Shown: piece after piece, positions 23,006 through 32,606 of the stretch
Numbering within the stretch: position 1 is the first letter of the stretch
Layout of the letters: the number at the start of each line of letters is the position of its first letter
DNA from: Cheiracanthium punctorium
Taxonomy: Eukaryota; Arthropoda; Arachnida; Araneae; Cheiracanthiidae
NCBI GenBank assembly: GCA_038373885.1
Contig: JAWZYV010006126.1
Location: 451,501 to 515,500, forward strand
Reading direction: 5' to 3'
DNA length: 64,000 nt
The notes under the pieces: model-generated
Told to the model about the DNA's origin: nothing
Seen by the model: the letters and a program-made list of their open reading frames with translations, nothing else
The model's database searches: none
Made by a program: the position numbers and the translations under genes

Positions 23006-23012
23006 TATATAG
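23006..23012 (+). promoter_or_regulatory. TATA box of the 23-kb peptide gene
   Basis: TATATAG lies ~30 bases before a plausible start site near 23036-23042 (GGGTACCATT), and the first ATG follows at 23075. Spacing fits a focused Pol II core promoter. Inferred from position only. Confidence 0.5.
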
Positions 23013-23074
23013 GCTGTGCCAGCGAACATCCCCTTGGGTACCATTTGAGACGCGAGGAGTGCCCGATCTGTCAG

Positions 23075-23257
23075 ATGACAATGAAGATTCAGAATTGGGT
23101 CGTTTTGCTGCTACTGCTGGTGTGTTTCCTGGTAGAAGTCAGTGCTCATAAAAATCCGAAGAAATGTATTCGAGTTTGCCGGATGTACCTCAAGTATGTC
23201 CACCAGGGCATCCGGTTCGACTCCCTAGGAGACTGCGTATGCGATACCACACTGTAA
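23075..23257 (+). CDS. Small secreted four-cysteine peptide precursor (unknown family)
   Basis: A 60-residue frame from the first ATG after the TATA box; a second ATG two codons later (23081, A at -3) may be used instead. Residues 1-24 form a classic signal peptide: a short polar start, a Leu/Val core (WVVLLLLLVCFLVEV) and VSA before the likely cut. The mature part is 36 residues, basic, with cysteines at 31, 35, 54 and 56, spacing C-x3-C-x18-C-x-C. C-x3-C on a probable helix with C-x-C on a strand is the core of cysteine-stabilised alpha-beta folds, here with only two disulfides and without the outer cysteine pair. An AG|GTAAGA donor-like site at 23268 follows the stop, so a 3' UTR intron is possible. 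Secreted defence, signalling or gland peptide are all possible. I do not recognise a family. Confidence 0.55.
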   Translation: MTMKIQNWVVLLLLLVCFLVEVSAHKNPKKCIRVCRMYLKYVHQGIRFDSLGDCVCDTTL

Positions 23258-23268
23258 TCGTCCTATAG

Positions 23269-23477
23269 GTAAGAATTATAAAGTTCCTACCTACGAAATC
23301 TTGATTACTAATAACTAATCATTACTAATCTACGATTACTTATGAGAAATCTGTTTTAAAATCAAAAGATCGCCATACTTATTTGCCAATTAGTCTATAA
23401 GAGAATATATATATATATACCGAAAAAAATCTAAACAGATTTTTACCGGTGCATGGTAAACAGTGATTTATATTAAA
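23269..23477. other. Possible 3' intron/UTR sequence of the peptide gene
   Basis: AT-rich sequence after a donor-like GTAAGA, with an (AT)n tract near 23406-23420. No acceptor or downstream exon was identified. Confidence 0.25.
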
Positions 23478-23560
23478 CTAGCCGCCTCCGGCGACCAGTT
23501 GGTTCGCCATTTTAATAAATCTTGTTCGGAGAGAATCCTATTCCTCACCGGCTTCCTTGG
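23478..23560 (-). repeat. Helitron-like 3' end of another family
   Basis: CTAGCCGCCTCCGGCGACCA on the plus strand contains a CGCC-tcc-GGCG hairpin next to CTAG. It resembles a minus-oriented Helitron 3' end, but the hairpin-CTAG gap is only one base, shorter than usual, so the assignment is tentative. Its other end was not found. Confidence 0.35.
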
Positions 23561-25229
23561 CACTGAAATCTCTCAGATTCTGAATGGAATTTAAAATTGA
23601 GATGGTTACAAACAGAAACGGACCTAGGGAAAGTGGCACCCCCTGCTAATGTAAAAAAAACACGCCCCCTTTTATGCTCTACTTAGTTTTTGAGTTCGAA
23701 ATGACGCCCCTTCGAAGCCGGCTCCCAGATGCGATGCTTCCCGTATCGGACTGCCTCTGGTTACAAAATTAAGATGGCTAAATGATAAAAACCAACAAAA
23801 AGGTACAAATTATTTTCGTCCTATATTAATTCTGAAGAGCTTCTGGATATAGTGGCCTTTATCAAAAAACGGAAAGAAAAAAAAAAAGTAAGAAAATCTG
23901 AAACACTTTCAGATTTTAAATGCGCACTAAAGTGCTATATATTAAAAGCGTATTATAATTCATGGGTCTTCCTTATTTTCTTTCCTTATTCCATTAAGTT
24001 GGAAAGTGTTATCATTATTCATGAGTGTGATTAAACAAAATTAAAATTGATATTTCTAACACCCTTTTTCTGGATGTAATACATTAGAAATAGATGGGAA
24101 AAAGCTGCGCAGAAAAATGCACAATTCGAACTGAATGAAAGTTTCAAAAACTTATTCAGGTGTATTCATAATCCAAGTATCAGACGATCAAATGGCGATA
24201 AATTGCGCCAGGCGCTAGAACCACATCTTCTCAAAATTGCATATGAACCATTTTATTTTTCGCCAAATTAAAAAGTTGCACGTTTTAGTCTCTGAAAATT
24301 CATCTTCCCTGATGATCAATCCCAACGATTCTCTTACTCGCCTTCTTAAATGATCCCCGGGACAACAACCCTGTTGGCGTCCTCCTCCCATTCTCCGTCC
24401 AGGAGAATCAGAACCAAACCTGGGGTCTTATTCTTCGTTAATCGGTTAGACAGCCAAGTTGTTAACTTTGACCAGCCTTGAGGTGGAGTCTTAAGGGGGA
24501 CATCTAGGGGTTCTTGTGATTGGCTGAACGACGTCCGAAAATTGTTAGTACAGTCCATAACCAAACAACTGGGTCTGGCCAGTTGAAAGATAACTATTTC
24601 CGAACAACCCAGGGAGAATTGACCTCCTAGGGTCCATTGAAATGAAAAGGCCAGGGATGGGAATGTGTTCCCTACCATCTTTCGTAAGTGTGTTATTTTG
24701 GCAAAGCTACGCATAAAGCTTTCGATTAATTTTACCTTTTAATTCTAGTTTTTTGTTAAATGTTCGTATTTGCACAATATTGTACAAAATATTGGATTTT
24801 ATACCAGTCTTAAACTGGGGATTAACGCGATACGAAAAATAAGCTTGTCACGGCTCGTGAAATCCCTACTTAGTAATAATAAAATTGGCTGCTTCTCTTC
24901 GCCTAATAGCTGTAATGGACATATTAACAGTGGACCTATTTGCCTCGTACAAATTTCAGGAAAATGTCTTAAGCATAGAATTAATTGAAAACAAGAAATT
25001 ATTGTTTTCAAAAATATGCTCAAGCGTTATTCGCTTTGGGAAATCTTGCAAAACTCCGTACGAAAAAGATTTTCCCTCTTGAATGTTTCGTAACTCTTAC
25101 AGGTGCACCGCTTGTTTAGTACAACTTGTAAAGGGACTTTCGGAATGTTTTTGGAATCTATGACAATAGGATTCTTAAAAAAAAATTTGTTCAAAAGTTG
25201 AATAATTTCTTAAAAGGATTTTTTCCTTC
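23561..25229. other. Unassigned region; possible LINE tail and an anonymous 122-codon frame
   Basis: At 23875-23945 the sequence encoding KVRKS.TLSDFK resembles the end of the RT relic near 31000 (minus strand), so a short fragment of the same LINE may be present. The minus-strand frame 24714-24346 (122 codons, starting MRSFAKITHLRKMVGNTF) has coding-like composition but no domain that I recognise. Nothing else supported. Confidence 0.3.
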
Positions 25230-25746
25230 TTAACCCTTTAACGCGCAGTGTTCCCGCTCTGGGAACACCAAACTCTAACGTTTTGACTGTTGCCAGTCAC
25301 GAAGAATAGATGTGTTTTCTATAAAAATAGTTGCGGGTGATATAGCTCCACGAGAATCCTTTACTTTTGAGCACGTCATTTCCCGTAAAAAAATTGTCAC
25401 GATTCTTTTTAAGAGCACTGACATCTGCTGAAAAATGGAAGAATGCGAGGATAGCTGGATACATTGCCCAATGCTGAAAAAAGGGCAGCCGTTGCCATCG
25501 CTCGACTTAACGACCAGCAAGATGGCGGAAGATCGAAACGTTCATCGCGTGCCACATATCTAGAGACCCTTTTTTGATGACAGCTGGCTGTGCCACCACA
25601 GCCATTTGCGTCAAAAAAGGGTCTCTAGATCTGTGACACGCGATGAACGTTTCGATCTTCCGCCATCTTGCTGGTCGTTAAGTCGAGCGATGGCAACGGC
25701 TCCCCTTTTTTCAGCATTGGGAAAGGGTTGCGCCTCAAAGGGTTAA
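25230..25746. mobile_element. piggyBac-like hairpin MITE, copy A (complete)
   Basis: TTAA-flanked element of ~517 bp counting both TTAA. Ends are TTAACCCTTTAACGCGCAG on the left and, reverse-complemented, TTAACCCTTTGAGGCGCAAC on the right. TTAA plus CCCTTTG is the signature of piggyBac-type transposons. The inner half is a large fold-back: 25468-25585 (AATGCTGAAAAAAGGGCAGC ... CTAGAGACCC) pairs with ~25595-25722, with GGCTGTG around the turn. Five other full or partial copies lie in the window (31593, 32283, 44495, 53022, 62756). No transposase. Confidence 0.88.
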
Positions 25747-26492
25747 TGGCAGACGCCGTATATAGGTTTTGGCCACTACTAAAGCCGGAAGTATTGGTCC
25801 CTTTATTATGGAGGCACCTAATAAGTGGACCAACGTTGCTTCGTATGAAGGGACGGGTGAAATGACTTCGAATCGAACCCCGACCGGGGTGCTGTAGCAT
25901 GTATTTTAGCCACTATAAACTCGGGCGGCTTTTTTAACAGGATTTTCTTCCGCATAATTCTAATTCTGAATTTCTGTAATGCAGTATACGGGTTGTCTCA
26001 GCCTGTGGTGCATTCACGATTCTCTCTTGGAGCGGGTCCAGCTTCTAACGTTGAGACACCAACCACCTGAAAAAATGCAGAACAAAATTTTTTCTCTTGA
26101 CCATGACCACCTATTACAGTCGGGCAAAATACATAAAAAATGTATTTTCGATACAAAATACAAAGTACATTTATTCAAACACAAAAAATTACAAAATACA
26201 AAATACTTTCTAAATTGAAAAAAATGCAAAATATAAAATATACATATTTTCAAAATACACACAAAATACAAAATACGTCTAAAACTTCAATTAAGAATAA
26301 GTAAAATTTTCTACAGAAACTTCTAGTTTATTTTATTCCAATGTATTTTAAGATGAACAAACAAATGTAATAGTAACTATTTTTTTTTTTTTATACATGA
26401 ATTTTTCCTGGAATAAATTGCATCTTAAAGCATGAAAGCAAAACTGTGACAAGTTTTTATTGAACGTTCTTTTTTAATGATAACGAATGGAA
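25747..26492. other. Unassigned DNA with AAAATACA-rich low-complexity tract
   Basis: 26120-26290 is dominated by CAAAATACAAAATAC-type sequence, an imperfect minisatellite. The stretch before it (25979-26110) has no recognised feature. Poly-T at ~26380. Confidence 0.5.
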
Positions 26493-27514
26493 TCTATATA
26501 AATAAAATTAGACTTTAGTCTGTACATTTCTTGGATTTCAAAAATTTTGCGATTTTTATCCGTTTCAAGCACCCGGGAATCCGATGCGACCCTCAAAAAA
26601 AGTTTGTCTGTTTGTCATTCTGCCGTTCTGTCATTCTGTCATTCTGTCGTTCTGTCCGTGACGCTTTTTATGTTTAAGCATCACGTAAAAACGACTGAAG
26701 CGAATGATATGAAATTGGGTGTCATGATAGGTGGTCACTCAACTTAAACTATTAGCATCTAAGTAAAAAAAATCGATCAGATTTCGAGATTTTGTGAAAA
26801 TCGTTTAAAACTGAGTGAATCTTTGTTCCCGCATTACGTAATAACGACTCAAGCGAATGATATGAAATTGGGTCACACGATAGAGGGTTGCTCAACATAA
26901 ACTATAGGAGTCCAATTTTTTAAACATTTTTATTAGATTTTGAGATTTTGTGAAAATTCTCTCAAAATACGTTTATATTTCTTCAAACATCCCGTAATAA
27001 CGACTATACGAATGATACGAAATTGAGTGATAGGATAGGTAGTTGCTAATATTAATTTATCGGCGTTGAATTTTTAAATTATTTTGATTACATTTTGAGA
27101 TTTTGTGAAAATCGTTTTAAAATGCCGAAAATTTGTTCCAGCATCACGAAATAAAAACTACAGGGAATAAAACGAATTTGGGTGACATGATTAAGTAGGT
27201 TGTCACTCAACTTAAATTCTAGGCTTCCAATTTTTCAAAAATGTTGATTAATTTTGAGATTTTGCGAAAATTATTTCAATCTGCGTCCATATTCGTTCGC
27301 GCATCTCATAATTACGACTCAAGCGAATGAAATGATATGACTTAGGGACTCTCTAACCTGTAATATTTTAACAATCCATAAAAAGTATAACTTCGCTTTC
27401 TTTACTTTGGCAACATACTACATCCATTCTGTGCACTCCTACAATGCTGACGAAAGTTCTTGCTTTTTGGAAATTTGCATTCACTAACCCGTCGAGGACG
27501 GATACTTCAGCTAG
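26493..27514 (+). mobile_element. Non-autonomous Helitron (family B) with internal ~155-bp repeats
   Basis: Starts A|TCTATATAAATAAAATTAGA and ends with hairpin CCGTC-gag-GACGG (27489-27501), then ATACTTCAG and CTAG|T (27511-27514). About 1.02 kb. The interior is about five tandem units of 153-160 bp keyed on CGACTCAAGCGAATGATATG (26692, 26845, 27001, ~27156, 27315), each followed by ATTTTGAGATTTTGTGAAAA-type sequence. A reverse copy lies at 40255-41114. A (TCATTCTG)n run sits at 26615-26655. Confidence 0.82.
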
Positions 27515-27836
27515 TCATCCATAAAGATGAATGTAGGTAATGCCTTTCATCTTGGCTCCGTCCAGAGTGTGCACTAAACATGAAAGATGGAACAATCGGA
27601 ACCCCTACCAATATTTGAGGAATCAGTTTCTCCTCGAACCGATGATTCATCCAAGAGTGAAGGTTCGGTGAAAAGAGTAAACTTTATGAAGAAATTTCAT
27701 TTCACTATCTAATTCGAAGCCTCACCGTTTAGAGAGTATCACACCAGCAATAGTGATAGTGCGCGTGAGGTGAAACCGCCGAACTGGATGAAAATATAGA
27801 AACAAGGATGAAGTCTTCACTCTGCATGATTCACTA
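27515..27836. other. Unassigned spacer
   Basis: Non-repetitive within the window; no frames of note. Confidence 0.4.
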
Positions 27837-30394
27837 CGGTGGTCACAAGTTATATGGGGAAATTTTTTTTAATGTTATTTTTTGGGGCACCCCCCTAAAA
27901 GTTGCCAATTGACTAGAAAATGAGATTGGCAAAGTTTAGCTCAATTGCATAATATTAACCCGTGCCGCATTGAGGTTGAATTCTTGAAAAATTACGATTT
28001 TTGCTAAAAATATCTAGTTTTTCCTTCATTTAGTATAAACTATTTGCTCTACAGACCTGGCTCTTGTTTTATTTCGTAAAAAATGTTGTTGGTTTGAACT
28101 TTTACTCTCAACAAAACCAATATTTAATGACATTCAGTGTTTTTTAGGTCAGTCTGTGGATCTTCCCTCCAAAATCTGCATTTTTGTAAAATTAGTGAAA
28201 AAAAGACAAATTATTAATTTTAAGTAATTTTGGCCGTCTTTTGTATTATTTGCATCAGAAAACAAAAAAACAAAACAAATCAAGAATTTTCATAACTAAG
28301 CTACAATTCGTGAAATATATTTATTTATTTGATATGCATTTCTGTACTTCAGAAGAAAGATCTTGATTTGTTTCAGTTGAAGAACATCTAAGACAAACCT
28401 CTGAAGTTTTCTTCATTACAATGCTACTTTTGTTGTCTGTTATTATTTACTTTTAGAATGGACATGAATGCCCATACGTATGGGAAAGAAAGGGCTATGC
28501 CACCCCTAGCTCCCATATTATCGTTATGATTTGCATACTGGTATAACTTAAAAGTGGTTCAACACTAACACATAATATCTTTCCGGTGCAGGACCGGGAT
28601 GGAAAAATGCTTCCTCATATTTTGAATAAAGAAAATAAAGAGAGAATAGCGATTTTATTTAGCTGTGGACACGAAGAACAGTTAATAGGAGTTCCTCAGT
28701 TTGAAAATAATATGAGAATAACTCTTAGGCAAAAGCTGTATGAACAGCAGTTGAAGAATGGGAGGCAGTTGGTAAAATTCAGGCAATGTGTTTTGATACG
28801 GCTGGTTGCCTAAGGGGAACGTGCATTTTTTGTTGCAGCAATTACTGGATCGAAATCTTTACTACCTATATTTACCTATCTATATATACCTTGTCGCCTT
28901 TATATTTTAGAAATCATCCTAAAATCTGTTTTGATTGCAAAGTGGGCGAAGCTATTGCTCTTCATCCAGATATTTTTTAGAAATTTCATATTGGGTGGCC
29001 TAAGTTGGGCAAGACAAAGTTCAAAACTGCTATTGAAGATGAAACTATTACATAAAGAACGCGAAATTTGCAAGAATTTTCAAACTTTCTTGCAGAACAT
29101 TTAAGAAATCAACAGTTCAGGGGATAACTATAAAGAATTAACCCAACATTGTTTAATTTTTATAGGACTCTCTCCAAATAGACATTTCTTTCAGAATACC
29201 TGGTGCTGTTCATTATGCCAGGTGGACGTCTAAGGCAATTTAATGTCTCAAAATACTTCTTTTCAGGCAACAGGTCTCATTAACAGATTTAGGAAAAAGA
29301 GCTATTACAGACATTTCTTTATTTATAATAAATATTTATCTAAAGGCATGATTCAACACTCCCACTCAGACTTTAACCCCAATCAAGACTTAAAATTATT
29401 ACAATACTGAAAATTTGATAAAGAGGCTGCAAACTTCGAAAGAAACATTATCTAAGCCTAGCCACTTTAACAAAAAATTGTAAACAATACTAATTTATTT
29501 TGTTTATAATGCGCTTCCTCTTAGATACATAACTTCAATAATCAAATATATCTAAACGTTAGTCGTTCTCAATTTTATGCCTTCTTTGACCTTATTTTCT
29601 GTTCATTCTTTTACTTAAATTTCATTTTTATTAAATTTCAGATTTTTTTTTAAAATTACAACCTTTATTTTGTACACAAAAAAGAAAGAAAAACGAAGAA
29701 AAACAAAAGGAGGATAAAGACGAAATATAATTTTTTGAACTTTCATTAAAAAGCCAACTTTTAAGATTCGGATCGTATCTAGTCCTGAAAAAAGCATAGA
29801 TATATGCTTTTTTTAGGACTAGATATTATCCGAATGTTAGCCTCTGAGCGTTTTGGAAATGGACAAATAATCTAAAGTTGTTTTCACGGTAAAATTTTCA
29901 TGCAATTTTTAAATTATAAAAAAAAAAAGAATTAACAGGAAGATTCGCAATTGTTTAAAAATAAAGGCTTCTAAATTACATACAAGCTTTAATATCAAGC
30001 ATATTTTATGATATCTCAGTATTACAAATGATTATTATTATAGATGTATTGCAGTGAAAACTGGAATAACGTGGACGGGATTTGACATGACACCGCTTGG
30101 AGGGTTAAATCTGTAAGTTTTTACACTAAAGTGATGTGTGGCTCATCAAGGCGGGAAGTTTTCTTCTGAAACGAGATCAACACCCTGTTTCTAGACTCAA
30201 TTTTATCCTTTTTAGGATGGAAAGACTGCTTTTTTGCGAAAAACCGTGATTTTTCTAAACTTTAACCTCAATGCGGCGCGGGTTAATATTATGCAAATGA
30301 GCTGAAACTTTACCAATCTCATTTTTGAGCCTATTGGCAACTTTTTGTGGGTGGCCCCCTCAAAAATTCGAAAGTTGATTTCTTGTGACCACCC
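27837..30394. mobile_element. 2.56-kb DNA transposon with ~170-bp TIRs, TA-flanked
   Basis: Left end CGGTGGTCACAAG and right end (reverse complement) GGGTGGTCACAAG, each bounded by TA (27835-27836, 30395-30396). The inverted similarity continues for about 170 bases, through GTTGCCAAT, ATGAGATTGG, GCATAATATTAACCCG and GCCGCATTGAGGTT. The superfamily is unresolved: TA duplications suit Tc1/mariner or ISL2EU-type elements, while the coding relic inside looks more like a piggyBac tail. It also contains an imperfect ~30-bp-arm palindrome at 29768-29834. Confidence 0.75.
28580..29000 (+). pseudogene. Transposase-like C-terminal relic with Cys pairs
   Basis: Frame 28586-28813 (PHILNKENKERIAILFSCGH, then MRITLRQKLYEQQLKNGRQL) is followed in another phase by 28786-28980. 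That second piece has a TCIFC pair, then HPKICFDCKVG and ALHPDIF, with a stop after F. C-x2-C ... C-x2-C ... H-P-x-x-F is reminiscent of the cysteine-rich tail that ends many piggyBac-type transposases. Frameshift and stop make it a relic. It lies inside the TIR element 27837-30394, so it may be that element's own gene or a captured fragment. The family call is tentative. Confidence 0.4.
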
Positions 30395-30399
30395 TAATG

Positions 30400-30920
30400 A
30401 TACACTTTCCAAATGGTATTTATGAAGGTGAAGTATAGTTTGACTATTCCTGGCAAAAATTGTTAAACAGGTTTGGTAGGAGATTTTAATATAGATTTCT
30501 ATTCCGAAGAAGTGTTTTATGGAACAATTAAGGAAAACACGGTAGACTCATTGATTAGGATGCCCATTCCAAACAGTATTTAAAATGCAGAGGATAGTTG
30601 GAATATTCTTGGCAAAGGTTGTGAAACAGTTTTAGTAGGCGATTTTAGATATATTTCAGCTCCAACGATGTGTTTTATGGTACGAGAAAGAGTTGCTTCC
30701 CATTTTAACGTCCCCACTTACGCCAACCTAAAAAATCGCCGCACTTGTGCCGCACTTATCGCCGCACTTATAATGTGCGGCGATGCAAATTTATTTGATA
30801 TTTTTAATAGATAAATTTCGATTCCAAAGATGGGTTTTATGAAACAAAGAAGAAAAATACGGCACACTCATTAATAATGGTATACTCACTTTCCATAAGG
30901 AAGAAAAATAGGGAAGACGC
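30400..30920. repeat. ~160-bp degenerate tandem repeat
   Basis: Three diverged units share a GGAGATTTTAATATAGATTTC-like core, then CCGAAGA.GTGTTTTATGG, near 30480, 30637 and 30805. The first unit can be read as LVGDFNIDF, reminiscent of an EEP endonuclease motif, but no longer frame survives. A short array GCCGCACTT(RTCGCCGCACTT) lies at ~30750-30785. Confidence 0.45.
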
Positions 30921-30999
30921 ATGGATTATGATACGCTTTTAATATACCCACTAAAGTGCTGCATAGCACTTTAGAGTGGGTATTTAAAATCTGAAAGTG

Positions 31000-31592
31000 T
31001 TTAAGATTTTCTTACCTTTTTAAAATTTATTTTCTTTTTTACAAACGTTGAGACTTTATCCCATAATGCAGTTATGTGAGGAGTAAAAGTTAGTCGGTGG
31101 TCTATAATAATTCCCAAGTATTTTAAGTCATGTACTGATTTTATGTAATTTGTATCTATTTTCTTACATAGGGTTTGTTCTTTCTTTCATTCCAAATGTT
31201 ACAACATTTGTTTTGTTGATTGATATTTTTAATTTAAGTACATTGAATATATTTTCGTAAATGCTTATTTTTAAATAAACTAGAGTTTGCAATTTATCTA
31301 TTGTGTTTTTGGCAACTAATATTTTGCACACTCGTTTGCAAAATACCATAAAATATCGTACTGTCATTCTACAAGTATAGTATTTGCTACTATGATCTAA
31401 ATTAAGAATCCAAAACAAGATCCCCGAGGACAACCCTTAAAGATTGCATGTTCTTTCTGATATTCTGTGCCGTTAATTTTAATTTTTCTATTTTTTAAAT
31501 AGCTACATAAAATCGATTTTAAAGAACTTGATAATAGAGACGTTTTAATTTCTATTTTTAATATGGCCCATTCTATATTATCGGATGATCCC
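31000..31592 (-). pseudogene. Non-LTR retrotransposon RT fragment (R1/jockey-like)
   Basis: Minus-strand pieces in several frames follow RT order. First LCSYLKNRKIKINGTEY near 31490, then KGCPRGSC (RT motif GCPQGS), a region corresponding to ANTILV, then INKTNVVTFGMKERTNPM (31200-31164). Last comes LKYLGIIIDHRLTF followed by TPHITALWDKV near 31100-31030, the well-known stretch after the RT palm of jockey/R1-type LINEs. Stops and frameshifts break it throughout. The catalytic FADD is degraded. Its 5' side is cut at 31593 by a TTAA-type MITE. Confidence 0.75.
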
Positions 31593-31955
31593 TTAACCCT
31601 TTAACGAGCAGTGTTCCCTCTCTGGGAACACCAAACTCTGACGTTTTGACTGTTGCCAGTCACGAAGAATAGATTTGATTTCTATAAAAATAGTTGCGGG
31701 TGACATAGCTCCACGAGAATCCTTTACTTTTGAGCACGTCATTTCCCGTAAAAAAATTGTCACGATTCTTTTTAAGAGCACTGACATCTGCTGAAAAATG
31801 GAAGAATGCGAGGATAGCTGGATACATTGCCTAATGCTGAAAAAAGGACAGCCGTTGCCATCGCTCGACTTAACGACCAGCAAGATGGCGGAAGATCGAA
31901 ACGTTCATCGCGTGTCACAGATCTAGAGACCCTTTTTTGACGCAAATGGTTGTGT
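31593..31955 (+). mobile_element. piggyBac-like hairpin MITE, copy B (3'-truncated)
   Basis: TTAACCCTTTAACGAGCAGT at the left, nearly identical to copy A through AGACCCTTTTTTGACGCAAA, then ends in unrelated sequence. The right hairpin arm and right TTAA are missing. Inserted into the RT relic. Confidence 0.85.
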
Positions 31956-32282
31956 TGAAAAAGTGCTTTATAATTAATGCATTTGGAATGATTAATTTTC
32001 TTTCTTTCTGTTTGCAGAGAGTTATGCGGAAGAGAACCATTCGAGCAAGCAACTCCTGTGAACTGGCCCCAGTATAAATGCAAAATTTCCAGATCTAACG
32101 ACTTCATGTATTTTTTTAAATTGAAATGTAACATGGCCATTAAATGATGTAGCTTTGTCTTGAATTCGACTCATTGGAATATTCTACAATTTAATAACGC
32201 TTTTCTAATTACAGGAATAATTTATTTCCTATTCATTAAATTGAACGATACAGTAAGACATGCTGCAACTGGGCTTGTTATT

Positions 32283-32478
32283 TTAACCCTTTGAAGCACA
32301 ACCATTTACCAATGCCGAAAAGTGCAGGCAGCCTCTGCAATCGTTCGATTTAACTACCAACATGGCGGGCGATCTAATCGCCCAACAAGTGTCCCAGTGC
32401 TAAAGAACATTTTTTAGACAGCTGGCTGTGCACCACAGCCAGCTGTCTCAAAAATGTAGGGGGCTGTGATGCAGTTAA
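32283..32478 (+). mobile_element. piggyBac-like hairpin MITE, copy C (diverged)
   Basis: TTAACCCTTTGAAGCACAAC at the left and a TTAA at 32475-32478. Central palindrome GACAGCTGGCTGTG / CACAGCCAGCTGTC at ~32418-32448. More diverged than the other copies; the right end no longer matches the left TIR well. Confidence 0.65.
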
Positions 32479-32606
32479 TCACATCATTACTTCATGATAT
32501 ATGATGTAGATTCCGGTGGGAGTTATTTCGCACTTGAAAAAGTCGCATTTTGTTTTATTCTGTGGTATAATGTAGAAGTGAGCAATACCCAGGAGCGCCA
32601 TGTCGA

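Noticed and set aside
24346..24714. 122-codon minus-strand frame
   Set aside because: Coding-like composition but no domain, splice sites or context. Mentioned only under the unassigned region.
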